From: Chryseobacterium phocaeense
GTDB lineage: Bacteria; Bacteroidota; Bacteroidia; Flavobacteriales; Weeksellaceae
Direction: 5' to 3'
NCBI RefSeq assembly: GCF_900169075.1
Contig: NZ_LT827014.1
Location: 1,054,001 to 1,118,000 of the forward strand
Length of the DNA: 64,000 bases
The notes under the pieces are model-generated. The model was not told where the DNA came from. It saw nothing but the letters and a program-made list of their open reading frames with translations, and made no database searches. Made by a program: the position numbers and the translations under genes. Positions 17,491 through 27,177 of this stretch are shown in pieces. Positions within the stretch are counted from its first letter, which is position 1. Every line of letters starts with the position of its first letter.

Positions 17491-17971
17491 TAATAAGAAA
17501 TTTTCAAAGGTTAAAATTAATCAAAAATCAAAGAATAATCATTTATTGCTTTAAGTTGAATAAAATTCTTTGACCACTATGTTAAATTGATGAAGAAATC
17601 ATTATTTTGAAACATTAAGATTGATTTAAGCTTTTAAGAATAATAAGTTTGTAAAGCTCACGACTTAAAAAATGTTCAGATTTTTCCCTTAACTATCCTT
17701 ATTTCCTTCACTCTTCTTAATGTTTCAAAAATATCTGCAAGCATCTGTGAAAACCTGAGAGATCCCTGGTTTAACAATTACTAACCACAAAAGTCACAAA
17801 AGTTTTCGAACACTTAAGTTTCTTTAAGAGCAATAAATGATCAATAAAAAGAACACATTAGTTTTTTTTAAATCTTTGATTTTTATTTAGCATCCTACAA
17901 GATCTGCTGAATCTATTTAATCTGCGAGATAAGAAAAATGAATCAATCTTAATGGTTATAGAAATAAAAGT
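17491..17971. other. 481-bp gap without a gene
   Basis: AT-rich. It holds a 15-bp inverted repeat TTTTGAAACATTAAG (17605-17619) with its complement at 17716-17730, and words such as CACAAAAGTCACAAAAGTT and AATCTGCGAGAT that resemble the dispersed intergenic words seen at 15120 and 20560. No promoter of good quality, no RNA gene and no coding frame was recognised. Confidence 0.5.
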
Positions 17972-18664
17972 TTAAATATTTTTTTCAGAAAACCGGAAAC
18001 CTATCCCATGCAGATTTTCAATCAGAATATTATGCTCATCCGCCAGCACTTTCCGTAATCTGGAAATAAAAACATCCAGGCTCCTGCCCATAAAATAATC
18101 ATCATCTCCCCATATGGCTTTCAGGATATCCTGTCTTTTCAGAACGGTATTTTTGTGGTGGATGAAATATAACAGCAGTTCAGATTCCCGCTGGGTAAGG
18201 GTGATTCTGCTGTCCGGAGTTTGCAGGGTATAGTTTTTCGGATCGAAATCATATTTTCCTACTGTGTACTTTGGAGGTGAAGGATCTGTTTTCTTTGTAC
18301 GCTTCAGGAAAACTTCAATTTTCAGGATCAGTTCTTCAATGCTGAAGGGTTTTACGAGATAATCATCGGCGCCAATTTTCAATCCCTTGATCCGGTCTTC
18401 TTTCAGGGCTTTAGCGGAAATAAAAATAATGGGAATTTCAGAGTTTTTACTGCGGATCTGTTCAGCAACTTCAAACCCGTTCAGCTCCGGCATCATAATA
18501 TCCAGAAGGCAGATATCAAAACTTCCGTTGTGGAATGCTTCCAGTGCAGATTTTCCATCCGGATAGCAGTTGATGTCATAATAGCTTTCCAGGCTGTCCT
18601 GGATCAGGAAGGCTATGGTTTTATCATCTTCTGCGTATAAAATTTTAGATTTCTCCATGTTCAC
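17972..18664 (-). CDS. OmpR-family response regulator
   Basis: 230 residues. Receiver domain with acidic pocket EDD (12-14), phosphorylation site D55 in LLDIMMPE, and K in DYLVKPF; C-terminal winged helix (about 135-228) with RRESELLLYF, GRSLDVFISRLRK. It is the partner of the histidine kinase whose stop codon overlaps its start (ATGA, 4 nt). The likely target is the divergent DUF1573 gene and its own operon, since TTAACAA direct repeats lie between them. RprY-like regulators of Bacteroidota have this shape. Confidence 0.88.
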   Translation of the reverse strand: MNMEKSKILYAEDDKTIAFLIQDSLESYYDINCYPDGKSALEAFHNGSFDICLLDIMMPELNGFEVAEQIRSKNSEIPIIFISAKALKEDRIKGLKIGADDYLVKPFSIEELILKIEVFLKRTKKTDPSPPKYTVGKYDFDPKNYTLQTPDSRITLTQRESELLLYFIHHKNTVLKRQDILKAIWGDDDYFMGRSLDVFISRLRKVLADEHNILIENLHGIGFRFSEKNI

Positions 18665-19932
18665 ACCTTATTGTTAAACGGAAAAAAGAGCGTGGTGGTA
18701 ATGCCTTTGTCCGTATTATTCTCAACCGATATTTTCCAGTTATGCTGCTGGACTACTTTCTTTACATAAAATAATCCCAGCCCGAAACCATTGATCTCCT
18801 CACTTTTTCTGGTACTCACCCGGTAAAACTTGTCAAAGATATGAGGAATATTTTTTGCGGGAATGCCCATTCCGTTGTCTTTAAACTTTAAAGATAGCCC
18901 TTTTGAATCTTTATAGGACGATATGGTAATAACAGGTTTTGTTTCACAATACTTGATGGAGTTGTCCAGGATGTTGTAAATGATATTGGTGAAATGAAAT
19001 TCATCTGCCATTATTGAAGTGCTGCTGTCAATATCAATATGGATACTAAGATGCTCATTCTTTTGCTGAATCGTATCTGCAATTTCCTGGATAAAAGGAA
19101 GAAGCATGATTTTCTGAGGCTTTAAAGAGAGTCCGGAAGAATCATTTTTGGCAATATTCAGTATTTTTTCAATATGGCTGTTCAGTTTGTAGCTTTGATT
19201 GATGATAATGGAAGTATAGGTCTGCAGCCTGGAATTTTCCTGTACCAGATCCTGCTTGTTAAGGGCTTCTGAAGCTAAGAGTATAGAAGATAAAGGAGTT
19301 TTGAACTCATGAGTCATATTATTGATAAAATCGCGCTGCAGCTCAGTAAACTTTTTCTGCTGGATAATCGTATATATCGAATACACATATACCAGGAGAA
19401 TAATGATCAAAGCGCCGGTAAGGATGTACCAGAATCTTAAGGAGCTGATGAGGTAAGTGGTTTTATCAGGAAAACGGATCGAAAAATAATAGATCAGGTT
19501 TTTATGTTTCGGGAAATTGATCACTTTGTGGTTGGGAGCTTCCTGATGCGTCGAAATATATTTTCCGTACACCATTTTATCACTGTGGCAATTGTACAGG
19601 GCGTAGGCATAGTTGGTATTGATCTGGAAACGGGTGAATTCTGTTTTCAGATAATGTTCCAGCACAACCGGATGAAATTCATTGTTGATATTGACAACAT
19701 AATAATCATTCGAAATAGCCTGTACCGGGCTTTCCGTGTAAGCCGCTTTTCCTCCGGATAATTTTTCCGCCACCTCCAGTAAAGCGATATTTACTTTCTG
19801 ATTAAATTTTTTATCCTCAAGATTATAAGCCTGACGGGTCCAGAGAAGCTGGGCTATTAAAATTCCGATAATAGCAATGAATCCCAGTGTGATAATAATA
19901 TTGAGCTTTTTGATTTTCATTTCCTGAAACAA
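18661..19932 (-). CDS. Sensor histidine kinase
   Basis: 423 residues; ATG at 19920 (M5) is an alternative start. Membrane segments at about 11-30 and 168-190 enclose a periplasmic sensor of about 135 residues. HisKA with H208 in MTHEFKTPLSS, then N box IIYNILDNSIKYC, G1 DNGMGIP and G2 GFGLGLFYVKK. There is no HAMP domain. It is coupled to the response regulator downstream. The ligand is unknown; the second kinase at 25821 has the same plan but low similarity in the sensor. Confidence 0.88.
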   Translation of the reverse strand: MFQEMKIKKLNIIITLGFIAIIGILIAQLLWTRQAYNLEDKKFNQKVNIALLEVAEKLSGGKAAYTESPVQAISNDYYVVNINNEFHPVVLEHYLKTEFTRFQINTNYAYALYNCHSDKMVYGKYISTHQEAPNHKVINFPKHKNLIYYFSIRFPDKTTYLISSLRFWYILTGALIIILLVYVYSIYTIIQQKKFTELQRDFINNMTHEFKTPLSSILLASEALNKQDLVQENSRLQTYTSIIINQSYKLNSHIEKILNIAKNDSSGLSLKPQKIMLLPFIQEIADTIQQKNEHLSIHIDIDSSTSIMADEFHFTNIIYNILDNSIKYCETKPVITISSYKDSKGLSLKFKDNGMGIPAKNIPHIFDKFYRVSTRKSEEINGFGLGLFYVKKVVQQHNWKISVENNTDKGITTTLFFPFNNKV

Positions 19933-19965
19933 TATTATCCAAAAATATCTATTAATCTTTTATCA

Positions 19966-20032
19966 TTAACAACTCGTTAACAAATGTTTGGTAGCGGTTA
20001 ACAACTTGTACTGGTTATCCGGTTTACATTTG
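19966..20032. promoter_or_regulatory. Divergent promoter region with phased TTAACAA repeats
   Basis: TTAACAA occurs at 19966, 19977 and 19998, so the copies are 11 and 21 nt apart, about one and two helical turns. The first and third extend to TTAACAACTCG and TTAACAACTTG. The third overlaps a possible -33 TTG (20006-20008), with a -7 box TACATTTG at 20025-20032 facing the DUF1573 gene. Same-face direct repeats are typical for OmpR-type regulators, so the adjacent regulator is the likely binder. Confidence 0.6.
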
Positions 20033-20079
20033 TCATATTCAATCAGATCATCATATTTAACTCTATAAAATTTATACTC

Positions 20080-20490
20080 ATGAAAAATTTAAAAATCACA
20101 GCCCTTTTGGCAGTACTGGCGTTCTCACCGTTTTATGCCAATGTATTTCCGGTGGACAGCAATCCGGTAGTAACAAAATTAGCAGATGCCATTAAATGGA
20201 AATCAGAATCTATTGATGTAGGAAATATTCCTCAGGGAAAACCGAAATTGATCAGATTTGAATTTACCAATACCAGTTCAAAACCTATCATTATAGAAAA
20301 TGTAGCTCCATCATGCGGATGCACAACAGCGGATTATACAAAAACTCCGATCCTGCCAGGAAAAAAAGGATTTGTTGAAGCCAGCTATAACGCAGCTGCA
20401 TCTGGAGCATTCATGAAAACCGTAAATGTAACAACCAGCGATAGCAAGACTCCAAAAACCCTTTCGTTTAAAGGAGTGGTGGTTTCATAA
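20080..20490 (+). CDS. DUF1573 domain protein, exported
   Basis: 136 residues with signal peptide (about 1-20). The mature protein has the family core FEFTNTSSKPIIIENVAPSCGCTT with its conserved CGC, and an Ig-like C-terminal strand set (VNVTTSDSKTPKTLSFKGVVV). DUF1573 domains have an ASPM/SPD-2/Hydin-like beta fold, location periplasmic or surface; function not established. It is divergent from a two-component system and likely controlled by it. Confidence 0.85.
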   Translation: MKNLKITALLAVLAFSPFYANVFPVDSNPVVTKLADAIKWKSESIDVGNIPQGKPKLIRFEFTNTSSKPIIIENVAPSCGCTTADYTKTPILPGKKGFVEASYNAAASGAFMKTVNVTTSDSKTPKTLSFKGVVVS

Positions 20491-20511
20491 TTTAATCTTG
20501 TAATTATAAGA

Positions 20512-20545
20512 AAGTCGTTTCACAAACTGTGAAGCGGCTTTTTTT
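20512..20545 (+). terminator. Terminator after DUF1573 gene
   Basis: Twelve-bp stem with G-U pairs, AAGTCGTTTCAC (20512-20523) against GTGAAGCGGCTT (20529-20540), 5-nt loop, followed by seven T. The next 200 nt contain AATCTGCATAATCTGTAAAATCTGCG words and no gene. Confidence 0.75.
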
Positions 20546-20747
20546 ATTTTCTCCCGCAGATCCTTATATTTTATAATCTGCATAATCTGTAAAATCTGCG
20601 CGAGATTATTCAGCTGCTATCAGTTCGCTCCATCCAGCAACTTACATAGAGAAATGGAGAATAGCTATTTATAACATTATTATTTATCCCATTATTTTAA
20701 ATGGCATGAATTCAATATTTAGTATTTTTAAGAAAAAATAAAATTAT

Positions 20748-21629
20748 ATGAATTTATATACACAACCGATGTTACGCGAAGGTGCATTAAAAGATAAAGT
20801 AGCTATTGTCACGGGAGGCGGAAGCGGTCTTGGAAAAGCAATGACGAAGTATTTCCTGGAACTGGGGGCAAAAGTAGTGATCACTTCCCGTAATCTGGAA
20901 AAACTGCAGGCTACTGCTAAAGAGCTGGAAGATGAAACTGGCGGTAAAGTGCTTTCCGTAGCTTGTGATGTAAGAAACTGGGATGAGGTGGAAGCTATGA
21001 AAGAAGCTGCAATAAAAGAATTCGGGAGAATTGATATCTTATTGAACAATGCTGCCGGAAACTTTATTTCGCCAACGGAAAGGCTTACCCATTCGGCTTT
21101 TGATTCTATTCTGGATATTGTTTTAAAAGGAACAAAGAACTGTACACTTTCCGTAGGAAAACACTGGATCGATTCTAAAACGCCGGGCACGGTTCTTAAT
21201 ATTGTGACTACTTATGCATGGACAGGTTCTGCGTATGTGGTTCCGTCAGCATGTGCAAAAGCGGGAGTTCTGGCCATGACCAGATCGCTTGCCGTGGAAT
21301 GGGCAAAATACGGAATCCGTTTTAATGCCATTGCACCGGGACCTTTCCCTACCAAAGGAGCCTGGGACCGACTTCTTCCCGGAGATCTTCAGGAAAAATT
21401 TGATATGAGGAAAAAAGTTCCGTTGAGAAGGGTAGGAGAGCATCAGGAGCTTGCCAACCTGGCTGCTTATCTGGTTTCGGATTATTCAGCTTATATGAAC
21501 GGGGAAGTAGTGACTATAGATGGAGGAGAATGGCTGCAGGGTGCCGGAGAATTCAATATGCTTGAAGATATTCCAAAGGAAATGTGGGATGCGCTTGAAG
21601 CGATGATTAAATCTAAAAAATCAAATTAA
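20748..21629 (+). CDS. SDR oxidoreductase, 2,4-dienoyl-CoA reductase type
   Basis: 293 residues, classical Rossmann SDR: TGGGSGLG (about 24-31), LLNNAAGNF (NNAG-type), and the cofactor-side PGPFPTKGAW. The usual YxxxK is replaced by SxxxK (SACAK), with the Tyr displaced (TYAWTGSAY), as in mitochondrial and peroxisomal-type 2,4-dienoyl-CoA reductases. These reduce unsaturated acyl-CoA intermediates with NADPH during degradation of polyunsaturated fatty acids. No other beta-oxidation gene is adjacent. No strong promoter box was found; a terminator follows at 21740. Confidence 0.8.
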   Translation: MNLYTQPMLREGALKDKVAIVTGGGSGLGKAMTKYFLELGAKVVITSRNLEKLQATAKELEDETGGKVLSVACDVRNWDEVEAMKEAAIKEFGRIDILLNNAAGNFISPTERLTHSAFDSILDIVLKGTKNCTLSVGKHWIDSKTPGTVLNIVTTYAWTGSAYVVPSACAKAGVLAMTRSLAVEWAKYGIRFNAIAPGPFPTKGAWDRLLPGDLQEKFDMRKKVPLRRVGEHQELANLAAYLVSDYSAYMNGEVVTIDGGEWLQGAGEFNMLEDIPKEMWDALEAMIKSKKSN

Positions 21630-21644
21630 ATGACAAGACAGGAT

Positions 21645-21705
21645 GATGGAAGAAGGAAGCTGGAAGTACTATTGTATTTGTTTCCGGACTTCAAACTTCC
21701 CGACA
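21645..21705. repeat. GA/CT word-type inverted repeat
   Basis: GATGGAAGAAGGAAGCTGGAAG words on the left (about 21652-21673) face ACTTCAAACTTCCCGACATC on the right (about 21688-21707). It resembles the inner arms of the MITE-like element at 14754 and the segment at 24060, so it is a dispersed intergenic repeat rather than chance. Confidence 0.45.
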
Positions 21706-21739
21706 TCACACTCAGATCAATTAAATTTCAATAAAAGCC

Positions 21740-21770
21740 TCCCGGATTTGTAACGATTCCGGGATTTTTT
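21740..21770 (+). terminator. Terminator after SDR gene
   Basis: Stem TCCCGGA (21740-21746) with TCCGGGA (21758-21764), 11-nt loop, then six T. It separates the SDR gene from the M1 peptidase gene. Confidence 0.7.
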
Positions 21771-21805
21771 ATAACTTATCCTGAAATTATTTAAACTTTT
21801 TTCAA

Positions 21806-24004
21806 ATGAATTATAAACTTAAAGGTCTGGTTGTAGCAGCAGCCCTATTCCTATTTTCGGGGTCTGCTCTGGCTCAGGAAACTCCGAAATACAGTTACGT
21901 GGAGGCCTTCAAACCTTTCTTTTATCCGCAGACAGGTACAGAAACCCGGTCTGCAAGCGGACAACCGGGACATGCCTATTGGCAGAATTCAGCAGATTAT
22001 AATCTGAATGTAAGCCTGAATGAAGCTAAAAATGAAATCTCAGGGACTGCTGAAATTACCTATACCAACAACAGTCCGGATCAGATGGGCTTTTTATGGC
22101 TGCAGCTGGATCAGAATCTGTTTGCAAAAGAATCCCGTGGAAATGCAGTAGTTCCGCCATCAGGAAGCAGAAATGGGGCTCATGGTGAAGATCTGGACGG
22201 GGGTTACAGAATTAAATCTGTCATGCTGGATGGTAAATCTGTAAAATATACCGTTACTGATACCAGAATGCAGATTGATCTTCCTAAAGAACTGAAAGCG
22301 AAAGGAGGTGTTGCCAAAATCAAAATCGAGTATACCTTTATTTCTCCCGAATATGGATCGGACAGGATGGGGGTGCAAAAAACAAAAAACGGGAAGATAT
22401 TTACCATGGCGCAATGGTACCCAAGAATGTGCGTATATGATGATGTGATGGGCTGGAATACGCTTCCGTACGTGGGTGCATCAGAATTCTATCTGGAATA
22501 TGGAAATATTACGGCCAATATTACCGTACCTGCCAACCATTATGTGGTAGCATCAGGAGAGCTGCAGAACTACAAGGATGTATACAGCAAAGAAGAAAAT
22601 AACCGTTGGGAACAGGCCAGAAACAGTGACAAAACAGTAATGATCCGTCCTGAATCTGAGATTGGCAAAAATCAGGCTTCAGGTACCAAAACATGGACCT
22701 TTAAAATAGAGAAAACAAGAGATTTTGCGTGGGCATCGTCACCGGCATTTATCCTGGATGCTGCAAAAATTAATCTTCCGAGTGGTAAAAAATCTTTGGC
22801 CATATCAGCTTATCCGGCTGAAAGCGGGGGTGAAAAAGCCTGGGGAAGATCTACAGAATATACAAAGGCAGCGATTGAGCATTACTCCCAGAAATGGTAT
22901 GAGTATACCTATCCTGCCGCAACCAATGTAGCAGGAAACGAAGGTGGAATGGAATATCCTGGAATTGTTTTCTGTCATATGGATTCTGCGGGTGAAGATC
23001 TTTGGGGAGTTACGGATCATGAATTCGGGCACAACTGGTTCCCGATGATTGTAGGTTCCAACGAAAGGCTGTTTGCGTGGATGGATGAAGGGTTCAATAC
23101 TTTTATCAATGAATTGTCCACCAAAGCATTCAACAATGGAGAATACTACACTAAGAAAAGCATTGCCAGAAGCGGGAGCTTTATGATGGGCGATAATATT
23201 GAACCTATTATGGTAGGACCGGATAATATGAAGGAAAGAAGCATTGGCGTACTGGCTTATTTTAAACCGGGAATAGGAATGCAGATTCTGAGAGAAACCA
23301 TCCTTGGTCCTGAAAAATTTGACAAAGCTTTTAAAACTTATATTGACCGTTGGGCCTTCAAACATCCTACACCGTGGGATTTCTTCCATACCATGGAGAA
23401 TGTTTCCGGTGAAGAGCTGAACTGGTTCTGGAGAGGCTGGTTCATCAATAAATGGAAGATCGATCAGGCTGTTAAAGACGTGAAGTATACCGGTGGTGAT
23501 TTTAAAAACGGTGCCCAGATCACGGTTGAGAATATCGGCCAGCTTCCGATGCCTACTACAGTTCAGGTGAAATTCAAAGACGGAACCACACAGATTCTGA
23601 AAATTCCTGTTGAGGTTTGGAAACGGAATACGGAATGGCTGCTTAAAGTGAATTCAACCAAAGAAATCTCAGAAGTGATGCTGGATCCGGATGGAATGGT
23701 TCCTGATGTGAATATGAACAATAATATCTGGCCTTCCGCTGATAAAAAGCCAGTCGATAAGATTAATACCAAAGATTTTACAGGAACCTACGGTATAAAA
23801 AGTGACCCGATCAAGCTGGTTTTTACAGACAAGAGCGGACAGCTTTATCTGAAAGCAGGAAATCAGCAGGAATTTCCCCTGAAATACACCGGAGGTAATG
23901 AATTTACTTTCGAAGAAGCTGCTATAGTGCTTCTGTTCAGTAAAGACAAAAAAACAGTTACTTTCAAACAGGGAGCAAGAGAATATCTGTTTACGAAAGA
24001 ATAG
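21806..24004 (+). CDS. M1 family metallopeptidase, exported
   Basis: 732 residues with signal peptide (about 1-23, ending ALAQE). Zinc site HEFGH (405-409) with the third ligand E428 in WMDEGF, and the substrate-binding GGMEYPG loop upstream, in place of GAMEN. N-terminal beta-domain and C-terminal beta-sandwich (about 620-732) are present. M1 enzymes remove N-terminal residues from peptides; this one acts outside the cytoplasm. A shorter paralogue lies at 29954. It has its own terminator at 24025. Confidence 0.88.
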   Translation: MNYKLKGLVVAAALFLFSGSALAQETPKYSYVEAFKPFFYPQTGTETRSASGQPGHAYWQNSADYNLNVSLNEAKNEISGTAEITYTNNSPDQMGFLWLQLDQNLFAKESRGNAVVPPSGSRNGAHGEDLDGGYRIKSVMLDGKSVKYTVTDTRMQIDLPKELKAKGGVAKIKIEYTFISPEYGSDRMGVQKTKNGKIFTMAQWYPRMCVYDDVMGWNTLPYVGASEFYLEYGNITANITVPANHYVVASGELQNYKDVYSKEENNRWEQARNSDKTVMIRPESEIGKNQASGTKTWTFKIEKTRDFAWASSPAFILDAAKINLPSGKKSLAISAYPAESGGEKAWGRSTEYTKAAIEHYSQKWYEYTYPAATNVAGNEGGMEYPGIVFCHMDSAGEDLWGVTDHEFGHNWFPMIVGSNERLFAWMDEGFNTFINELSTKAFNNGEYYTKKSIARSGSFMMGDNIEPIMVGPDNMKERSIGVLAYFKPGIGMQILRETILGPEKFDKAFKTYIDRWAFKHPTPWDFFHTMENVSGEELNWFWRGWFINKWKIDQAVKDVKYTGGDFKNGAQITVENIGQLPMPTTVQVKFKDGTTQILKIPVEVWKRNTEWLLKVNSTKEISEVMLDPDGMVPDVNMNNNIWPSADKKPVDKINTKDFTGTYGIKSDPIKLVFTDKSGQLYLKAGNQQEFPLKYTGGNEFTFEEAAIVLLFSKDKKTVTFKQGAREYLFTKE

Positions 24005-24024
24005 TATAACCTAAGTGGTATGAC

Positions 24025-24060
24025 AACCGGAACTTCAGGATTGGAGTTCCGGTTTTTTGT
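24025..24060 (+). terminator. Terminator after M1 peptidase
   Basis: Ten-bp perfect arms AACCGGAACT (24025-24034, continuing the base pairs) and AGTTCCGGTT (24045-24054), 10-nt loop, then TTTT. Confidence 0.8.
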
Positions 24061-24241
24061 TGAGAAGGGGAAGAGGGAAGAGGGGAGCTTGAGGTTCTAT
24101 TGACCTTCAGTTCAATATTGCCGAAAACATTAAACATTAAGCATTAAACCTTAAACCTTAAATATTAAACTATAAAAATTAAACCTCATCACCAATTCTG
24201 TCCGCCATAAACTCCCATCCTCCATCTTCTGGCTTCCCTCA
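24060..24241. repeat. GA/CT inverted repeat enclosing a 7-nt tandem array
   Basis: The left end (24063-24091) is GA-rich (GGGAAGAGGGAAGAGGGGAG) and the right end (24209-24241) is CT-rich (CTCCATCTTCTGGCTTCCCTC). Between them, 24128-24183 is eight imperfect copies of a 7-nt unit (CATTAAA, CATTAAG, CATTAAA, CCTTAAA, CCTTAAA, TATTAAA, CTATAAA, AATTAAA). It fills the gap between the M1 peptidase and the exonuclease/phosphatase gene. No coding potential. Confidence 0.6.
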
Positions 24242-24312
24242 TAATTAATACGAATGTTACCACTCCTCTCATCAGGATATCCTATTTTTGTTATTCTAAT
24301 TAAAATAAGATT

Positions 24313-25140
24313 ATGAATTTTAGGTTTTCAATGGTATTACTGCTGTTTTGTACATTGGTATTTTCCCAGGATGTAAAAGTAATGAGTTTTAATATCAGGC
24401 TGAATGTGGCTTCAGACAAAGAAAATGCCTGGCCGGAAAGAAAACAGGATGCTTTGGATTTATTAAGTTATTATCATCCCGATTATTTTGGCGTTCAGGA
24501 AGCTCTTCCCGAACAGATGAAAGATATCAAAGCCGGACTTAAAAATTATGACTATGTGGGAGTGGGAAGAGACGATGGAAAAGAAAAAGGAGAGTTCTCA
24601 GCCATTTTCTATGATACGAACAGGCTTCAGGTCATAAAATCCGGAACATTCTGGCTCTCGGAAACACCGGAAGTTCCTTCAAGAGGATGGGATGCTGCAC
24701 TTAACAGGATCTGTACCTATGCCTTTTTTAAAGATAAGAAATCTAAAAAGGAATTTCTTGCGATGAACCTTCATTTCGATCATATCGGAAAAGTGGCAAG
24801 AGTGAAATCTTCCGAGCTTATTCTGAAAAAAATCAAAGAAATGAATCCTAAAAATCTTCCGCTAACTTTAACCGGTGATTTTAATTTGACAGAAGATTCC
24901 GAACCGATAAAAATCCTTTCACAGAATCTGAATGACAGCTTTTATCATTCCGAAACCAAACCTTACGGTCCGAAAGGAACATTCACAGGTTTCAATGTGA
25001 ATGAAATTCCTAAAGACAGAATCGATTATATTTTCGTAAAAGGGTTCAAAATAAAATCCCAGAGACATATCAATGACAGAAGAGAGAATCTGCTCTATCC
25101 ATCGGATCATTTTCCGGTACTGGCAGAACTTGCTTTTTAG
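24313..25140 (+). CDS. Endonuclease/exonuclease/phosphatase family protein, exported
   Basis: 275 residues with signal peptide (about 1-19). DNase-I-like fold motifs appear in order: SFNIRLN, DYFGVQEAL (metal Glu), HFDHIGKVAR, LTGDFNLTED (Asn/Asp), and SDHFPVLAE (catalytic His). Exported relatives of this kind act on phosphoesters such as sphingomyelin, sugar phosphates or DNA; the substrate cannot be told. Its stop is 7 nt from the convergent response regulator's stop, with no room for a terminator. Confidence 0.82.
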   Translation: MNFRFSMVLLLFCTLVFSQDVKVMSFNIRLNVASDKENAWPERKQDALDLLSYYHPDYFGVQEALPEQMKDIKAGLKNYDYVGVGRDDGKEKGEFSAIFYDTNRLQVIKSGTFWLSETPEVPSRGWDAALNRICTYAFFKDKKSKKEFLAMNLHFDHIGKVARVKSSELILKKIKEMNPKNLPLTLTGDFNLTEDSEPIKILSQNLNDSFYHSETKPYGPKGTFTGFNVNEIPKDRIDYIFVKGFKIKSQRHINDRRENLLYPSDHFPVLAELAF

Positions 25141-25147
25141 TTTCTGG

Positions 25148-25831
25148 TTACTCCGCAGGAAAATCAACTTCAAATCCGATTCCTCTCAGGGATTGGATTT
25201 TTATTTTGGGATCATTCATGAAATATTTTCTCAGCCTGCTGATAAAGACATCCAGGCTTCTTCCCGTAAAATAATCATTTGTTTCCCAGATATTGTCCAG
25301 GATATCGTCTCTTTTGATCATAGAATGGTTGTATTTCAAAAGAAAAAGAAGAAGCTGCTGTTCACGGATCGTAAGGCGTACATTTCCTTCAGGATGCGAA
25401 AGCAGGAGTTTTTCCGTATCCAGTTCATATTCTCCGATCCTTATCTGTGAGGCAGTTGCAGGCTGAGTTCTCTTAAGAATATTTCTGATCCTCAGAACCA
25501 GCTCCTCCGGATCGCAGGGCTTGGCGATATAATCATCAGCCCCGAGTTTCAGACCCATAAGACGGTCGATCTTCTGATTTTTGGCGGTCAGGAAAAGCAG
25601 TGGGAAATTATTCTTCTCTTTTAAAATCATTTTGGCTAAAGAAAACCCATCAATAGCAGGCATCATAATATCCAGAATGCCGAGATGAAAAGGGAAATCG
25701 GCATTCAGAAGCTCCACAACCTGTTCCGGATTCTGAAACCACGCCACCTCAAAATCCTCCAGCTCAAGATACTGTTTCAGGATCATCCCGAAATCCGGGT
25801 CGTCTTCCGCCAAAAGAATTTTAGTTTTCAT
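25148..25831 (-). CDS. OmpR-family response regulator
   Basis: 227 residues starting at MKTKILLAEDD (25831). A further open frame extends upstream but is the sensor kinase gene in another frame. D54 in LDIMMPA is the phosphorylation site, K in DYIAKPCD follows, and the winged helix domain (about 130-225) has GRSLDVFISRLRK. It overlaps the kinase 3' end by 11 nt. The likely target is the outer-membrane gene on the other side of the phased TTAACC boxes. It is similar in plan to the regulator at 17972. Confidence 0.88.
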   Translation of the reverse strand: MKTKILLAEDDPDFGMILKQYLELEDFEVAWFQNPEQVVELLNADFPFHLGILDIMMPAIDGFSLAKMILKEKNNFPLLFLTAKNQKIDRLMGLKLGADDYIAKPCDPEELVLRIRNILKRTQPATASQIRIGEYELDTEKLLLSHPEGNVRLTIREQQLLLFLLKYNHSMIKRDDILDNIWETNDYFTGRSLDVFISRLRKYFMNDPKIKIQSLRGIGFEVDFPAE

Positions 25832-27146
25832 AAGGAAGGGATATTTTAAAGGTAGTTCCCAATTCGGGACGGCTGGAGACGTCTGTTGTGCCATGGTATT
25901 TCGTGACAATCTTTTTAACAAAATACAGCCCGAGTCCCAATCCTTTGGTATTATGGATATTATTAGACTGAATCCTATAAAATTTTTCAAAAATGTGATT
26001 AAGCTCCTTTTTCTCAATCCCGCAGCCATTATCACTGACCTCTATTTTAAGAGAATGCAGAATACTGCTGATATGGATGCTCACCTTAGAAGAACCATAT
26101 TTTACGCTGTTCTCACAGAGGTTTTTAACCATCGTCTCCATAAGGCTTTTATCAAAAGGCAGTGCTTCCGTAGTCTGGTTGTTCAGCTCAAATTTTACTT
26201 CCGGATACGTGAAGGCAAGATCCTGGATAAAAAAGTTCCAGTCTTCTGGCTGTATAGCGGTAGGTTCCTGGTCGTTTTCATCTTTGTGTAGCTGGGACAT
26301 CAGGTTTTCAAGCCGGCTGATCTGGCGGTCTATTAGAGGTAGGGTTTCCGGATTCAGGTCTTTTTTTAAAGCTTTGGATGCAATTTTTAAAGTGGCAATC
26401 GGGGTTTTGAATTCGTGGGAAATATTATCAACCACGGTGTGGAGAACTTCTATCTGTTTTTGCTGCCGGGCCAGGTTTTTTACTGTGAAAATATAAATCA
26501 GCAGTACGCTGGCAAGGAGTGCGGCGCAGCATAAGGTCAGTAGGGCAAGTTCTTTAAAAATAATCATCTTTATATTTAAAATCTGGAACCCTGTATTGCT
26601 TTTGACAATAAAAGAATCGTCCCTGCTTTGTCCGCCCTCTGTGGTGGTGGATTTCGAGGTGGTTTCCCATTTTCCTGTATTCGAAATTTTAGAATCAGTA
26701 ACTTTATTTTTGGTTTCATACAATACGATGGGCTGGTCGATAAGGTGCGTGCTGTCGGGAGCATAAACGATGGAAATATACTCTGTTTTGGTTGCAATTT
26801 TATACCCTTCTTTTTTAAAACGGGAATCTACGTATTGGCTTAGGTGCTTTTCATTATCCTTCCTGTTGTTTTCAAAAAAAGCCAGGAATTCTTTTTTACT
26901 GATTTTTTTATCATGATATTTGATCAGGATCTTCTGAATGGTATCATCCGTTCTGCTTTTTATACCGCCAAGGTCTTCCAGCCTGTCCGTGTAATCCGTA
27001 AGCCCTTTATGAACGGTTCTGTAGATCTCACGTTCCTTTACCTGATAGGTTTTATACATAAAATACACCTGTATTCCCAGCAGAAGCAGGAACAGGGCAG
27101 CGAAAAGAGCAATCAGGTATTTACTTTTGGACATCATCTGAAACAA
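25821..27146 (-). CDS. Sensor histidine kinase
   Basis: 441 residues; ATG at 27134 (MSKSKY) is an alternative start. Membrane segments about 9-30 and 196-222 flank a large periplasmic part of about 165 residues. HisKA H244 in NISHEFKTPIATL; N box MVKNLCENSVKYGSSK; G1 DNGCGIEKKE; G2 TKGLGLGLYFVKK. It is coupled to the response regulator by overlap. The signal is unknown; control of the divergent outer-membrane barrel gene suggests envelope or nutrient sensing. Confidence 0.88.
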   Translation of the reverse strand: MFQMMSKSKYLIALFAALFLLLLGIQVYFMYKTYQVKEREIYRTVHKGLTDYTDRLEDLGGIKSRTDDTIQKILIKYHDKKISKKEFLAFFENNRKDNEKHLSQYVDSRFKKEGYKIATKTEYISIVYAPDSTHLIDQPIVLYETKNKVTDSKISNTGKWETTSKSTTTEGGQSRDDSFIVKSNTGFQILNIKMIIFKELALLTLCCAALLASVLLIYIFTVKNLARQQKQIEVLHTVVDNISHEFKTPIATLKIASKALKKDLNPETLPLIDRQISRLENLMSQLHKDENDQEPTAIQPEDWNFFIQDLAFTYPEVKFELNNQTTEALPFDKSLMETMVKNLCENSVKYGSSKVSIHISSILHSLKIEVSDNGCGIEKKELNHIFEKFYRIQSNNIHNTKGLGLGLYFVKKIVTKYHGTTDVSSRPELGTTFKISLPYEN

Positions 27147-27177
27147 AGATAAAACTTTAGCCTATCCCGTGGAGCCA

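Noticed and set aside
17491..17971. Non-coding RNA in the long gap
   Set aside because: No stable stem beyond the 15-bp repeat and no promoter or terminator pair; nothing supports an RNA gene.
25832..26035. N-terminal extension of the response regulator
   Set aside because: It lies inside the kinase gene in another frame and has no receiver homology; MKTKILLAEDD at 25831 is the natural start.
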